Source of the DNA: Schistosoma mansoni
Lineage: Eukaryota > Platyhelminthes > Trematoda > Strigeidida > Schistosomatidae
DNA: 64,000 nt
Direction: 5' to 3'
Assembly (NCBI RefSeq): GCF_000237925.1
Contig: NC_031499.1
Location: forward strand, 2,485,316 to 2,549,315
Shown here in pieces: positions 24,358 to 34,841 of the stretch (position 1 is its first letter; each line of letters starts with the position of its first letter). The translations under genes were made by a program, and so were the position numbers. Below the pieces are notes generated by a model, which saw only the letters and a program-made list of their open reading frames with translations, was not told the DNA's origin and did not search any database.

Positions 24358-24371
24358 AAGTGGGGACAAGC
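24358..24371. repeat. target-site duplication of RTE copy 1, 3' side
   Basis: AAGTGGGGACAAGC, identical to 27576-27589. Confidence 0.93.
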
Positions 24372-27300
24372 TTACTTACTTACTTACTTTCGCCTGTTAC
24401 TCCCAATGGAGCATAGGCCGCCGACCAGCTTTCTCCAACCCACTCTGTCCTGGGCCTTCTTTTCTAGTTCTTTCCAGTTCTTGTTCATTCTTCTCATGTC
24501 TGTCTCTATTTCTCGGCGTAATGTGTTATTTGGTCTTCCTCTTCTCCTTCGACCTTCAGGATTCCATGTGAGGGCTTGTCTTGTGACACAATTGGGTGAT
24601 TTCCTCAAAGTGTGCCCAATCCACTTCCAGCGTTTCTTCCTGATTTCTTCCTCCTTCGGAATCTGGTTTGTTGTCTCCCACAGTAACTTGTTGCTGATAG
24701 TGTCTGGACATCGGATCCGAAGTATCTTGCGTAGACAGCTGTTAATAAACACTTGTATCTTCTGGATAATGGCTTTCGTAGTTCTCCACGTCTCTGCCCC
24801 ATACAGAAGAACTGTCTTGACATTTGTATTGAAAATTCTAACCTTGGTGTTGGTTGACAATTGTTTTGAGCTCCAGATGTTTTTCAGTTGTAGGTATGCT
24901 GCTCTTGCTTTGCCGATCCGCGCCCTCACATCTGCATCTGATCCACCGTGTTCATCAATGATGCTGCCCAGATATGTAAAGATTTCCACATCCTCCAAAG
25001 CTTCTCCGTCAAGTGTAATTGGATTGGTGCATATTGTATTGTATCGGAGAGTCTTGCTTTTCCCTTTGTTTATATTGAGACCTACTGCTGCTGAGGCTGA
25101 TGCTACACTGGTCGTTTTCTCCTGCATTTGTTGGTGCGTTTGTGATAGAAGAGCCAGATCATCCGCGGAGTCTAAATCGTCAAGCTGCATCCTGCCTGTC
25201 CACTGTATCCCGTGCATTCCTCCAGATGTTGACGTCTTCATAATCCAGTCGATCACCAGGAGAAAGAGAAAGGGTGAGAGTAGGCAACCTTGCCTAACAC
25301 CGGTCTTTACCTCGAACGAGTCAGTGAGTTGTCCTCCGTGGACGATTTGGCAGTTTAGTCCATCATAGGAGTTCCGTATGATGTTGACTATCTTCTCAGG
25401 CACGCCGTAGTGTCGAAGAAGCTTCCATAGTGTCGTCCTGTCCACGCTATCAAATGCCTTCTCGTAGTCGATGAAGTTGATGTACAGTGATGAATTCCAT
25501 TCGATTGATTGTTCCACAATGATACGTAGAGTTGCGATTTGATCTGTGCACGATCTATCCTTACGAAATCCAGCTTGTTGATCTCGAAGTTGAGCGTCCA
25601 CGGAATCCTTCATCCTGTTTAACAATACTCTGTTGAAGACTTTTCCTGGTATTGAGAGAAGAGTGATGCCCCTGTAGTTGTCGCACTTGCTAAGATCACC
25701 TTTCTTTGGTATCTTGATCAGAAGTCCTTCTTTCCAGTCTGTTGGTACATGTTCTTCGTCCCAAATCTTACTGAAGAGGATGTGTAGTATCTTGGCAGTT
25801 GCTGTTACATTTGCTTTCAGTGCCTCTGCCGGGATGTTGTCTGGTCCCGCTGCTTTGCCACTCTTGATTTGTCTAATGGCCATGCTGATCTCTTCAATTG
25901 TTGGTGGGCCAATATCGATTGGGAGGTCTGTGGGTGCTGCTTCGATGTTGGGTGGGTTCAGTGGAGCTGGTCGATTCAAGAGTTCTTTGAAGTGTTCTAC
26001 CCACCTGTTTCGTTGTTCTTCAATGTCGGTGATTACTTTGCCTTCCTTGCTTTTCACTGGTCTTTCTGGTTTACGGTAATTTCCAGCAAGTTTCTTTGTT
26101 GTATCATACAGTTGTCTCACGTTTCCCCCTCTTGCAGCCTTTTCCGCTGTCATCGCTAAATCTTCCACATATTTACGTTTGTCGGTCCTGATGCTCCTCT
26201 TCACTTGCTTGTTTGCCTCTGTGTATTCGGCTTGTGCCTTGGCTTTTTCTGCTCTTGTTCGGCTGATATTGATTGCTACCTTCTTGTTCCTCCTTGCTTC
26301 AATTTTATCCAGTGTACCAACAGTGATCCATTCCTTGTGATGGTGCTTCTTTTGGCCCAGAACCTCCTGACATGTTGAAACGATTGCCTCCTTGATACCT
26401 TTCCAGCTGCTCTCTATGGTGGTTCCCTCTCCATTGAGTAGGTCATGAAAGGCCTCGAACCTGTTGCTGAGGGCTATGTTAAATTCGTTGAGTTTGTCAG
26501 CATCTCGAAGAAAGGCCGTGTTAAACTTTTGTGATGTTGTCCGCGCCATTGTCCAGTGCTTCTTGAGTTTTAGTTTCATCTTGGCGACCAGCAAATGGTG
26601 ATCGGATGCTATATCAGCTCCTCTTCTGGTTCTCACATCCTCCATCGTCCTCCTGAACTTTTTGTTGATGCAGACATGGTCGATTTGATTTTGTGTAGTG
26701 TGATCCGGTGAAATCCAAGTGGCTTTGTGTATGTTTTTGTGTGGGAATATGGTGCCACCTATGACCAGTTTATTGAAGGCACATAGGTTTGCAAATCTCT
26801 CACCGTTTTCGTTCCTTCCTCCCAGTCCATGTTGTCCCATGACGTCTTCGTATCCAGTGTTGTCCTTTCCAACCTTGGCATTGAAATCTCCCATCAGAAT
26901 GGTCAGGTCCTTGGTTGGGCATTTCTCGAAGGTCGACTGCAGCCTATCGTAGAATTGCTTTCTAGTGTCTTCATCGTAGTCGTTGGTAGACGCATAGCAT
27001 TGGATGACGTTCATTGTAATGCCCCCTCTCTTTGTTTTGAAGGAAGCTTTGATGACCCTTGGTCCATGAGATTCCCATCCAATAAGTGCATTTTGTGCTT
27101 TTCTGGACAGCATCAATGGAACTCCTTGTGTATGTGGGGCATTTTCTTCTTCATGACCGGAGTATAACAGAAGTTCTCCTGAAGACAGTCGTTGTTGTCC
27201 AACCTGCTTCCAATGTGTTTCACTGATTCCAAGCACTTCCAGGTTGTATTTCCTCATTTCCGCAGCAATTTGGAAGACTCTGCCGGTCTCCCACATTGTC

Positions 27301-27575
27301 CGGACATTCCATGTACCTATAAAAATTGTCGCTCTGGTTGTAAGAAGGTGCATCGGCCTCATGACTTCCGAAGGAACTCGGCTTTCATCATGAGACGTCA
27401 TTTTTCCTTCTACTCCCAGGGCAGAGTTTGAATGGTTTGAATGATTTTTTCTGGTTAGCGTTTTTTTAGCGAGTTGATTTTCTACGGGATGGGGTCGCTA
27501 ACCCCATGCCCAACCCTCCTCCTTTACCCGGGCTTGGGACCGGCAGTAGCCCCTGGAGGAGCTACAGGCGGAGTT
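24372..27575 (-). mobile_element. full-length RTE-clade (SR2-like) LINE, copy 1
   Basis: A 3204-bp non-LTR retrotransposon bounded by a perfect 14-bp target-site duplication. From its 5' end (27575) it has a 175-bp leader including CCCGGGTAAAGGAGGAGGGT, one 1005-codon frame (27401-24384), and a 3' tail of AAGT repeats (24372-24385). The intact frame and exact duplication show a recent insertion. Other copies in this window are at 50994-54704 and 63736-64000, plus several truncated ends. The SR2 name rests on clade and structure, not on a comparison. Confidence 0.92.
24384..27401 (-). CDS. RTE-type endonuclease-reverse transcriptase polyprotein
   Basis: Single protein of 1005 residues for target-primed reverse transcription. 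The N-terminal apurinic-like endonuclease (about 20-275) shows [38 protein letters not shown] and SDHHLLVAK. The reverse transcriptase (about 480-800) shows [63 protein letters not shown] (motif A), [13 protein letters not shown] and [10 protein letters not shown] (motif C). A basic C-terminal region follows ([15 protein letters not shown]). Motif C reads SADD where copy 2 has FADD, a one-base change that may weaken polymerisation. There is no stop or frameshift. The stop codon is supplied by the first units of the AAGT tail. Such proteins are often mis-annotated as craniofacial development protein 2. Confidence 0.93.
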   Translation of the reverse strand: MTSHDESRVPSEVMRPMHLLTTRATIFIGTWNVRTMWETGRVFQIAAEMRKYNLEVLGISETHWKQVGQQRLSSGELLLYSGHEEENAPHTQGVPLMLSRKAQNALIGWESHGPRVIKASFKTKRGGITMNVIQCYASTNDYDEDTRKQFYDRLQSTFEKCPTKDLTILMGDFNAKVGKDNTGYEDVMGQHGLGGRNENGERFANLCAFNKLVIGGTIFPHKNIHKATWISPDHTTQNQIDHVCINKKFRRTMEDVRTRRGADIASDHHLLVAKMKLKLKKHWTMARTTSQKFNTAFLRDADKLNEFNIALSNRFEAFHDLLNGEGTTIESSWKGIKEAIVSTCQEVLGQKKHHHKEWITVGTLDKIEARRNKKVAINISRTRAEKAKAQAEYTEANKQVKRSIRTDKRKYVEDLAMTAEKAARGGNVRQLYDTTKKLAGNYRKPERPVKSKEGKVITDIEEQRNRWVEHFKELLNRPAPLNPPNIEAAPTDLPIDIGPPTIEEISMAIRQIKSGKAAGPDNIPAEALKANVTATAKILHILFSKIWDEEHVPTDWKEGLLIKIPKKGDLSKCDNYRGITLLSIPGKVFNRVLLNRMKDSVDAQLRDQQAGFRKDRSCTDQIATLRIIVEQSIEWNSSLYINFIDYEKAFDSVDRTTLWKLLRHYGVPEKIVNIIRNSYDGLNCQIVHGGQLTDSFEVKTGVRQGCLLSPFLFLLVIDWIMKTSTSGGMHGIQWTGRMQLDDLDSADDLALLSQTHQQMQEKTTSVASASAAVGLNINKGKSKTLRYNTICTNPITLDGEALEDVEIFTYLGSIIDEHGGSDADVRARIGKARAAYLQLKNIWSSKQLSTNTKVRIFNTNVKTVLLYGAETWRTTKAIIQKIQVFINSCLRKILRIRCPDTISNKLLWETTNQIPKEEEIRKKRWKWIGHTLRKSPNCVTRQALTWNPEGRRRRGRPNNTLRREIETDMRRMNKNWKELEKKAQDRVGWRKLVGGLCSIGSNRRK

Positions 27576-27589
27576 AAGTGGGGACAAGC
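27576..27589. repeat. target-site duplication of RTE copy 1, 5' side
   Basis: AAGTGGGGACAAGC, identical to 24358-24371. Confidence 0.93.
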
Positions 27590-27790
27590 GAATGCACCAA
27601 AATTACAAAATCACAGAACATTTGAGTACACTGTGAGAACAATACAGTAAATATTTCATTTGTGAATTGTTCAATAATTGTGTCACCATTCTTTGTTTCA
27701 GCATTTCCATACTGATTACTTTCTGTTCTCGTTCTTTCCTCTGCTGTCAGTCGTTCTACTCCTGACTTGTATTATATAATACTCATATCG
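27590..27790 (+). repeat. right part of the repeat interrupted by RTE copy 1
   Basis: It contains ACAGTAAATATTTCATTT, ACCATTCTTTG and CTGTTCTCGTTCT, which recur in order within 60148-60460. The family is unknown. Confidence 0.5.
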
Positions 27791-27799
27791 ACATAAGTA

Positions 27800-27966
27800 G
27801 CACACAACTCAGTGGCCGAGTGGATAACGCGATGGCGTTTGAAGCGAAAGGTACTGGGTTCGAGTCCCAGAGTGAACATCAACTCAGATGCAGGTACATT
27901 CAGCTGAGGAGTCCCGAATAGGACGAAACGTGCGTCCTGGATTCCTCTGCTAGCCACTATCCATCT
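27800..27966 (+). repeat. Sm-alpha-type tRNA-derived SINE
   Basis: The pol III A box TGGCCGAGTGG (27813-27823) and B box GGTTCGAGTCC (27857-27867) have tRNA-like spacing. They are followed by a hammerhead ribozyme and the terminal TGCTAGCCACTATCCATC. This is the known schistosome Sm-alpha layout and the best preserved copy in the window. A copy of the 530-bp family starts right after it. Confidence 0.85.
27890..27947 (+). ncRNA. hammerhead ribozyme, apparently intact
   Basis: CAG (27901-27903) closes helix I with CTG (27937-27939). The core CTGAGGAG is at 27904-27911. Helix II is GTCC/GGAC with loop CGAATA. GAAAC lies at 27925-27929, a short helix III is ACG/CGT, and the cleavage triplet GTC puts the cut after 27936. 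All invariant core bases of a hammerhead are present; N7 is G. Confidence 0.85.
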
Positions 27967-27969
27967 AGG

Positions 27970-28492
27970 CCCCCAAATGCCCTGGTACGGCCAAGAGTGG
28001 GGAGAGTCACCTCTCCCTCTCGAAATCCTCTCATATCGCCAGCGAATATACAGCCTCTGCCAGGGAAGTCCTACTCACTGCCTTCTCGTAGCACCGGTGT
28101 TGCTCACGAAAGTGGGAGAACGAAAAGTAAATATCCGGCGCTTTAATTGCGTTGGTGGACACGGAAAGTCCACCTATGGGAGTTGGAAAACCCTCATTCC
28201 AAACCAATGGTGTACATGGGCTCCAGTATCCTGAAAGAACAAATGGCGTATGAATCAATCGTTGGTCACCGGCTACCATGGGACTGCATCTCCTGACGAT
28301 GCTCCACTGCCTTGTGGATCAGACCTTTGAGTTGAAGGCTCCGGGTGTGGCACCCTAAGGAAACCACCTGGTTCAGTCTGGGCACCTGGACAGTATTACA
28401 GCCCTCATACAAATCGAAGGAGATTTGTGCTGCGCATATTTATCTGGTGCTTCCTTGTACCAATATTTATGTGTTTAAATAAAAATAAATAA
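27970..28492 (+). repeat. 530-bp SINE-like element, complete copy
   Basis: It starts CCCCCAAATGCCCTGGTACG and ends CCAATATTTATGTGTTTAAA with a TAAA-rich tail. It is close to the copy at 51739-52268. No pol III box, hammerhead or coding frame is recognised. It follows the Sm-alpha SINE directly, without a visible target duplication. Confidence 0.82.
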
Positions 28493-28917
28493 TATCGTTT
28501 TAGTTAACTCTACATATTCTCAACTATGTCTGTCATAATGTAATCATTATCATACTTTACTAAAAAGGATTAACAGAGTGAAATACTGTGAAATCACTCA
28601 TCTGTTAACAACATCTGAAAAATGTCTAGTTCATCTTGGTTATTTGTATTATATCAGGAAATCAATTAGTTACAAATATCTGATTAAGGATTATTGACAA
28701 TACTTCAAATTGGATATTCAATTGCAATCATAGGCATATCAATGTACAGTAGTGGAAAAGCATCTTAATCATTAGTGTTTAGCTTCGTTTTCCTCATCAT
28801 CAATGAATTCAGTGATAAATGATGTCAAATATTACTACCTAGTTTCATGGTACGTTAAGTTGATTGCATGATCCATTAAATTGCTAATTGTAAATTCAGT
28901 TAAACGAAAAGGCATTG

Positions 28918-29150
28918 TAAAAATGCTGCCCTTGCTTTGCCAATCCTCGACTTTACATCTGCAACCGATCCTCCTTGTTTATCAACGATACTCCCCAGGT
29001 ACTTGAATGTTTCCACCTCCGCCTGTAGCTCTTCTAGAGTTACTGCCGGTCCCAGGCCCAGGTAAAGGAGGAGGGTTGGGCATGGGGTTAGCGACCCCAT
29101 CCCGTAGAAAAGCTAACTCGCTAAAAAATACGCTAATCAGAAAAAAAAGA
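28918..29150. mobile_element. rearranged RTE fragment: antisense RT end joined to sense 5' leader
   Basis: 28920-29018 on the minus strand encodes [16 protein letters not shown]...[10 protein letters not shown] (RTE C-terminal region). From about 29019 the plus strand carries the RTE 5' leader (CTGTAGCTCTTCTAGAG through the CCCATCCCGTAGAAAAG tract). The two pieces are head to head and share a few bases (ACCTCCGCC) at the junction. Confidence 0.8.
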
Positions 29151-29489
29151 TAATTTCTTAATACAATGGTTCTTAATACAGATGGTTTCATATTGTCTTT
29201 TGTTCTCTAACCTCAATTAGAAAAACCAAATGGTTATCATAACTGAGATAAATTCCTTGACTAATTGGGTCTAACGCAACGGATTCATTATACAAATATG
29301 TCTGTGATAATGTCAAAGCACTGTGTAGCAGTATGAAGGGAAGTTTTATTAGTAAACATAATCAAGACAATGTTGACGTCGATCATTCTGGTGAATAGAC
29401 AGATCAAAACATATTTTCCGTAATCAGTCATTCGTTGAAATATCTTCACTACACCTGTCCTTCGTTTAGCATCCCACAATAACAAATAC

Positions 29490-29497
29490 TATATAAA
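29490..29497 (+). promoter_or_regulatory. TATA box of the micro-exon gene
   Basis: TATATAAA lies about 40 bases before the start codon at 29537, which leaves room for a transcription start near 29520 and a very short leader. Confidence 0.5.
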
Positions 29498-29536
29498 CAC
29501 GAGCTGTTTTAATGAATTTATCTGTCAACAGTAGAA

Positions 29537-32500
29537 ATGCTCAAATTCTTTTTAGTACTCTTCATTGTTGTTGTCGTATGGGATAGTGAGTTTTGCATTG
29601 TCATAATCTTATGAAATAAGCACCGAGTATTTGACGACTAAATTGTATTATCTTTGAATATATGAGTCTATCTTAATTATATATTCAATGTACTTCTAAT
29701 AAGACATGTATTGTTATTCTCATATGGTTTAGATGTATCCACTACACCTAATATAAACAGAGAGGGTAAGTATAAAACTTGATTTGTTTTGTTTATTATG
29801 TGTGGTGACACAGGAATATGGTTTATTAGCTTTCTAATTATTGAAATATAACGGAAAGGGGGTTTAGTGAAGATTGTAGTAATTTAATGGTTGAATTCAT
29901 GAGTCGATAAGAGCTAGAACGTCAAGAAAAACCTGGAGGCAGTGAACGGCCGTTTTTTCCAAGTACGAGACTCCTCAGCAGTATGCATTCCCTTCTGATA
30001 ATAATCATCATGTGCATACTGGTGACTGGCGTGATCGTGGGTGCTCACTGCTCAGATGTCCCATACTAGAACGAAAGGGAATTTCATTCCATTCATGTTT
30101 TCCATGGTGGTCTAGTTTTAATCGACTCATGAATTCAATGTTATGATTATTTCCGAATGCTGCATACCGCGATAGATTATGGAAGATAGGAATGTAGGTT
30201 GTGATGATGGAATAGTGGGGGTCTGAGCATACTGATTTTTTACACAAAGATTATGCTTAAACTGGTGGATAGCAATCGTCTCTGTTGCACATACGATTTT
30301 CATTTGCAGTCATATTAGGCTGACTATTCTCACTATGCGTAAGATTTTGAGGAGGTTTCCGGTGAATTTGAGTGACCGGAATTGATTAGATGCTCAAAAA
30401 TTGAGCTTTTGTCTGACTTCTGTAATCCTTTTAAGTTTTATGAAAGGTGATGTTGGGAGGTGCGTTTCGAATGAGCTTGTTTTATGTGGCCAACATATTC
30501 CACTCCACAAGAGCAAGTGAATGAAATCGTCGAAAAGAACATTTTGTTCATTGAATCGCCTTCCTTCTTCTTCTTCTTCTTCAATAACACAATGGTACTT
30601 TTCCATCATTCAATTCAAGTCTAGAGAACAATTACTAGTACATGTACATCCCATTCCAAATAATTATAACTGTTTTATTACATTTACACAAGACACAATT
30701 TGCGATAGTCACTGACTAATTTTCATTTCTCATTTTAGCCATTAGAAATAGAATGAATGTAAATTCTACTGGTAAATTTGACAAAGATCCCTACTTTTCA
30801 TCAATCACTCATATAATCTGTTGAAATCTATTTTACAGATGTGTTAATTTACTTTACATTCAGTTATTCGTAATCACACAATAAATATGTAATTCAAAAC
30901 ACATACCATATTAGCAAAGATGGATATTGGGTAGCAGTGGAATTCAGGACGCGCACGTCGTCCTGTTTGGGACTCGTCAGCTGGATGTACCTGCATCTCA
31001 GACTTGATGATCACTCCGGGACTCGAGTCCAGTACCGTACGCTTCAAACGACATCATGTTATTCACTTAGCTACTGAGTTCTGATAGACACTATCCATCT
31101 TTGCTCATAATGCTTGTAAATTGGGGCTATGTCGAGGAAGTACGCATATGCCGATACGAGACTGATCAATTGTAGTCCTAAACATCAATGGGACGATTCA
31201 ACCAAGCCATAACAAGTGAACATACCATATTAGTTTAAATAGAATACGCTTATACAAACAGTAGAAATTTGAAAAACAATAATCTGTCAATTCGTTTCTC
31301 CAGCACGTATTATGGAAAATGAATTTAAAAGAGTGGTTTTCTGTCAATACATTTGATTCAATAGTTGGCAAATCTATACGCAGTGGACCAATTCAGAATC
31401 TCTCAATAAGTAATGGTTACACATGTATTAACATCTTCTGAATTTCATTTTTATTAGACACTGAAGAGGATCTGACACAAGAGAGTGATGAAGATGACGA
31501 TGGTAAGTTATTTGCTTATTGAATCATGTAGACATATATTAAATGACTTGGTTTTGGGAAGGTAATTTTAAAAATTTAGGTCATATTTATCAAGGTTTGA
31601 TGAAATTCGGACTTGCACACTATACAATAGCGAATCGATGATCTAATAGTTAGGCTCTGATAGTCTCACATTCGATCCTTTTGATGGGTTAGTTGATAGG
31701 TCCAGATGAGTTATCTCATTTTCAATGGTGTCACAGGTGAGATTAATCCGTCAACAATACAAACTACATTAGTTAATTTACTCCTGATGATGTTCATTGT
31801 GATAGTTTCTAAGTTTATAGACAGAAATTATAATATTAGGTAACATTTTCCACCTACAAATTGGTTGATATTATCCTAAAGTTCCTTTCAAAACTGTCTT
31901 TGAATACACCGGTGAATAAACTGTTGTCGGATCTATAGGAAATTGTGAGTTCACATATTATTGTAAACACAAAATGAAGATCGATAGGAAGCAGTACAGT
32001 GAGAATTACAGAATTGCCTGTTATCTGGTGCTGAACATCTGTTACCGATAATGATTGATTGTTTGTTTGTTTGTTTTGCTACAATGAATGATATGTTTTC
32101 CTAACAATCAGATAAAAGTCAACTCACTTTAATGATGATAAGCGTTTATCCTACAATCAACCATTGTATTCTCCACTTTTCCAGATAACTCAAACTCCAA
32201 TATAATAGACGAAGAGCAAAGTAAATCATATTATTCTTATTTTGAGTTTGTTCGACTCTCAACAAACATTATTTGTAAAGCACCCATCAGAACATCGGTT
32301 ATATGATGACAAAATTGTCACATTACTACCTGTTGTATATGAAATGATCCCAATCACTTATTTGTTTAAATTGAATTTTAAACAACAATGCTTTCTTACC
32401 AACACTTACTGTCACTCGTGGATCATAGGCTGCTGACCAGGATTCTCCATCCAACTCTATCCTGGACTCGTTACCCCAGTTCTCTACAGGTGTTTTTCAT

Positions 32501-34564
32501 TCATTTCGTTACACAATTTCCTCTCAATATTTGAGTTTCAATCCGTGACAATATACTACTTTGAGATTTTGTAAATTTAAAGCAACTTTCTACCTTACTG
32601 TAGAATACAGTTTCGGCAAATGGAACTAATTCTAAATACGATTGTACAGCTTAGACGAAATGGTCGAAGAGAAAATTTTCTTCACTGAATTGTCCTAAAT
32701 ATCTTCCTAAATATCTGCACCTCTAAGACGACAGTTGTAATAGTGGTCTTTCAAGTTTCAGCTTATTACGACAGTACTGTTGTGACATTATTCGAAATTC
32801 TGACTTTGATTTCGTATGATAGTTTTTTCGAGTTCAGCATGATCTTCAATCGTACGGATAACTCCAGATGTTAACTGACTTGGTAGGAACAATTAAATTT
32901 CAAACGAATATTCTAGTTTCTGAGATGATATGAATAATACATTTAAACCACTTATAACCTTTCATTTATGAATTCCATAATTCATTCGGTTTCCTCATTG
33001 TATATACAGTACAAGAATTCCTGCAATGGGTGGAAAGTAAACGGCGTAAGTTATAAATCCGAGTTGAGAAATTGTTTTGAAATTTGAAATCCTTCTCAGT
33101 TCACTCCAGTAGGTGTATATTAATTGAACAATGCTATCACTACCTGTAATACAACATAATTAACATTATGTATAATGGACATTCATTAAATCTTACATTC
33201 TTCATAATATCTTATATGAGTATATTTCAAAAAGCATATCGACTATGTTCTTCATTTAGGTGCGTATTTTTCGTTGACAAATCAAACTACTTCTCAGTAC
33301 GTTCTGTTTTACACAAAACTACCAAACGTAATTTAATCTTGTTGTATGAATAAAAGATGTTTTCTCAATACATAGTTGCATATTTAACTACACTAATCTA
33401 ATCAGATAGAAAAACAGTCATTAGTTGCTATATACTTTATGGGTGCCAGTTAAAGATGACTATTACGTTAATCAACACATTACACTTTTACAACAGATCA
33501 GACAAGTTTAGAAATGGAACACTGATAAGTCTTGCTGATTGAACGCTATACTCAGATCCTGATCTGCTCTCGTAATCTCCAAGCTAGAATTACAACAGCG
33601 ACTTGACCACGAGAGAAAAGGCACAAAATATGCAGCAAGCACTTTACTCCGAAAGTTCATTTATGTACAGAAAGTATAGGGCTTTTATAATATTTTAGAA
33701 GTCGTTGGGTTTTCCTGAAAATTCTCGAATGCTACTAAACATAGTCGCAGTGTAGTAATCAGCCAATCAGAAACTCTACATGTGACTTTTCACTTTCGTG
33801 ATGTTTCCAGTCAAACTCTGAGTGGATGAAATACTTCTTGATGCTTATTATGTCTATTGCGAGAAATTGTCTGGATCATCCCAACAAAGACATTGCGTAC
33901 TTTACATGTTAATACAACTATAATAATATGCCATATCATTTACATATAGTTTATATACACCAGTGTTATTATTCATCTCCATGTAGATCTCTACATAACA
34001 ACTGAATATGAAAACAGTGTAGAACAGAGAAACGTATTTGAATTTCATCAACAGAATGAACTAGCTTGTCTATTAAGCAAACTTCACTAGACGTTGTCAC
34101 ATTGAATGATACAAGCTGTGCTACTTTTCATGTGATTCATTAGAACAACACAACATATTACTGTATGAAACTGTAATCATAACTCCGGACCATTTATCCA
34201 ACACTCATTCACATGAAAGTATCACATTGAACATTTATTTACTGCTTTTATTCATGATAATAATTAGACCGAATAGCTATTTTGCCTAGTTTTACAGAAT
34301 GAGCTCCTTAAAAATAAAAAAAACTTTGGAAACCCATTTGTTAAATCAATTAACCGGTACAAATTAGTGTACGTTACTTCGAATCATTACTCATGTGTAT
34401 ATGAGCTATATTGCATATATCTGATTGTCGAAAGCGAATTAGGCGTAGACACCATCGGATCTGTAATATAACAGCCAACAGTTGAACATTTTAATAATTT
34501 AGACACTGTCACAGCAACAAAACTGAATAATTCTTAATTGCTTCTTTTCATTGTAGATAAATGA
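29537..34564 (+). CDS. micro-exon gene (MEG) encoding a small secreted acidic protein
   Basis: Seven coding exons: 29537-29585, 29733-29765, 30739-30771, 31458-31502, 32185-32220, 33010-33045 and 34557-34564. All introns are GT-AG. The five internal exons are 33, 33, 45, 36 and 36 bp, each a multiple of three and all phase 1, so any can be skipped without losing frame. The sum is 240 bp, a 79-residue protein. Exon 1 gives a signal peptide (MLKFFLVLFIVVVVWD). Then follow VSTTPNINRE, AIRNRMNVNST, an acidic stretch (DTEEDLTQESDEDDD), DNSNSNIIDEEQ and an amphipathic end (IQEFLQWVESKRHK). N-glycosylation sequons are at N17 and N36. This is the architecture of schistosome MEGs, secreted from gland cells at the host interface; variants arise by exon skipping. 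The exact MEG family is not recognised. More micro-exons may hide in the introns. Confidence 0.85.
30026..30140 (+). repeat. fragment of the second hammerhead-bearing SINE family
   Basis: GGCGTGATCGTGGGTGCTCA, CTGCTCAGATGTCCC, ATACTAGAACGAAAGGG, then TTTTCCATGGTGGTCTAG and AATCGACTCATGA. It follows the order of 1820-2165 but with a decayed ribozyme core. It lies in intron 2 of the micro-exon gene. A short antisense piece (GAGACTCCTCAGCAGT) is at 29968-29983. Confidence 0.55.
30911..31110 (-). repeat. Sm-alpha-type SINE in micro-exon gene intron 3
   Basis: The minus strand shows a tRNA-like A box tract (CAGTAGCTAAGTGAATAACA), a B box tract (GGACTCGAGTCCC) and a hammerhead at 30985-30936 with CTGACGAGTCCC. 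The GAAAC element is shortened to GAC, so the ribozyme is probably dead. Both SINE ends carry AGCAAAGATGGATA as inverted copies. Confidence 0.78.
32400..32490 (-). mobile_element. RTE LINE 3' end, strongly 5' truncated
   Basis: The minus strand ends CTGGTCAGCAGCCTATGATC, then CACGAGTGACAGTAAG, matching the last codons and tail of the RTE copies. It lies in intron 5 of the micro-exon gene. Confidence 0.6.
33505..33880 (-). repeat. LTR-like repeat remnant
   Basis: Read on the minus strand it resembles 42830-43190 on the plus strand. Both share a GAAAGTGAAGTCACAT-like tract, a TATA-like AT-rich centre and the tract GCCTTTTCTCTCGTG. It looks like an old LTR-retrotransposon LTR, with family and exact ends not determined. 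It lies in the last intron of the micro-exon gene. Confidence 0.4.
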
Positions 34565-34596
34565 ATGTGGGCAACTAACAATGGAAATTTAATTAA

Positions 34597-34602
34597 AATA
34601 AA
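34597..34602 (+). terminator. polyadenylation signal of the micro-exon gene
   Basis: AATAAA, 33 bases after the stop codon; ATTAAA overlaps just before it. Confidence 0.6.
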
Positions 34603-34792
34603 CATTTCAATTAAGGATCTTTTGTTTGTTCTCTTTACATTTTCGAAATAATCCATCGTAATTCGATGTGATACAAATCTTAGCTGTGTAACGTCTTGAT
34701 TTATTTGCACGGAAACATAGTACCAAGTACCATATAGTTTATACGACCTAGTTTGTATAACGATGAACTCTATTCATTCATAGGGTATACTT

Positions 34793-34841
34793 ATTTACTT
34801 ACACCTGTCACTCCTAATGGAGCATAGGCCGCCGACAGGAA
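34793..34841 (-). mobile_element. RTE LINE 3' tip
   Basis: The minus strand reads GGCGGCCTATGCTCCATTAG, then GAGTGACAGGTGTAAGTAAA, the last 40 bases and AAGT-like tail of the RTE family. Confidence 0.7.

Noticed and set aside
24301-25368. 355-codon plus-strand frame
   Set aside because: It is the antisense shadow of the RTE coding region and has no domain of its own.
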